Positions 63,823 to 64,000 of a stretch of 64,000 bases of DNA are shown in pieces (position 1 is the first letter of the stretch; each line of letters begins with the position of its first letter). The stretch is from Aquimarina algiphila (GTDB lineage Bacteria; Bacteroidota; Bacteroidia; Flavobacteriales; Flavobacteriaceae): contig NZ_VLNR01000025.1 in assembly GCF_007489275.1 (NCBI RefSeq), positions 17,300 through 81,299 of the forward strand, in the 5' to 3' direction. Under the pieces are notes generated by a model. The model was not told the DNA's origin. It did not search any database and saw only the letters and a list, made by a program, of their open reading frames with translations. The translations under genes were made by a program, and so were the position numbers.

Positions 63823-63855
63823 AAAAAAGCCAGAGTTCTTAGTAAGAACTCTGGC
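63823..63855 (-). terminator. Terminator after the transposase gene
   Basis: Arms GCCAGAGTTCTT (63829-63840) and AAGAACTCTGGC (63844-63855) form a perfect 12-bp stem with a 3-base loop, followed on the minus strand by six T residues (63823-63828). Confidence 0.85.
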
Positions 63856-63874
63856 ATAAAAAATAATTAAATAT

Positions 63875-63886
63875 ACCCGTTGTGCA
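63875..63886. mobile_element. Candidate IS end (terminal inverted repeat) next to the transposase
   Basis: ACCCGTTGTGCA lies directly outside the transposase stop codon and resembles the terminal inverted repeats I recall for IS982-type elements in Bacteroidota. The other end is outside the window, so the pair cannot be tested here. Confidence 0.4.
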
Positions 63887-63887
63887 T

Positions 63888-64000
63888 TTAGTTAATATTA
63901 ATTTTTAGGTTGTTTATATTTCTGTTGAATTCAAACCTATTGATATATTGAATAATGGTCATTGCTGTGATCTTTGATAAGATTCTATTTTTAAATCCCT
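63888..64000 (-). CDS. C-terminus of a probable IS982-family transposase, 5' part outside the window
   Basis: On the minus strand a frame is open from the right edge to a TAA at 63888-63890, giving about 36 residues: 'GFKNRILSKITAMTIIQYIN' then 'RFEFNRNINNLKININ'. The pattern 'RI.SKI.A.T..QYIN...' with a basic Asn-rich end is what I recall from the C-terminus of IS982-family transposases in Bacteroidota. The sequence just outside, ACCCGTTGTGCA (63875-63886), would be the terminal inverted repeat. The rest lies beyond the window. Too short for certainty. Confidence 0.6.
   Translation of the reverse strand, partial: GFKNRILSKITAMTIIQYINRFEFNRNINNLKININ

Overview
The window looks like a stretch of chromosome from a marine-type member of the Flavobacteriaceae (Bacteroidota), possibly close to Aquimarina. 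The reasons are the visibly AT-rich sequence, promoters of the Bacteroidota form (TTG, about 18-20 bases, TAnnTTTG), type IX secretion genes (sprA and a porP/sprF-like gene), the local order pdxJ-CBS-nadK-uppS-bamA-ompH-ompH-murI, and a heme-copper oxidase cluster with SCO and DUF420 genes. No rRNA, tRNA or CRISPR array was seen.

Layout. 1-7.0 kb: a partial beta-helix-like surface protein, two small secreted proteins, a LysE-type exporter, a PLP-dependent decarboxylase, a DUF2797 protein and a GH3-family protein. 7.1-10.6 kb: protein quality control on the minus strand (tig, clpP, clpX). 10.6-15.5 kb: a membrane protein, a GDSL lipoprotein paired with a FadL-type porin, an alpha/beta hydrolase and pdxJ. 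15.6-23.7 kb: plus-strand envelope biogenesis (CBS protein, nadK, DUF6089, uppS, bamA, two Skp/OmpH chaperones, murI). 23.7-26.6 kb: a LytTR regulator with its TPR sensor kinase. 26.8-34.0 kb: a vWA lipoprotein, a rhodanese-like protein, an NTF2-like protein, a PorP/SprF protein, Nfu, dodecin and a DUF255 thioredoxin-domain protein. 34.3-36.0 kb: a tandem pair of secreted paralogues. 36.1-44.2 kb: tsaB and a MacAB/TolC-type export operon with two adaptors. 44.4-49.8 kb: the respiratory cluster (heme o synthase, two subunit III proteins, subunit IV, two SCO-like proteins, DUF420). 50.0-61.4 kb: an MBL-fold hydrolase, two TonB proteins, VanZ, gcvH, sprA and ruvA.

After ruvA (61.4 kb to the right edge) the window becomes accessory. 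On the minus strand it holds an orphan polymorphic-toxin C-terminal module whose last codons overlap the start of a probable immunity gene that now looks frameshifted. Next come two 145-bp near-identical direct repeats, the first ending at the toxin module. Then there is a tract of about 440 bp with a strict 21-bp period (21 consecutive units without a phase slip), a small conserved-looking gene enclosed between two copies of that tract, and at the edge the C-terminus of a probable IS982-family transposase. The 21-bp-phased tract and the toxin/repeat cassette are the parts least explained by known features.
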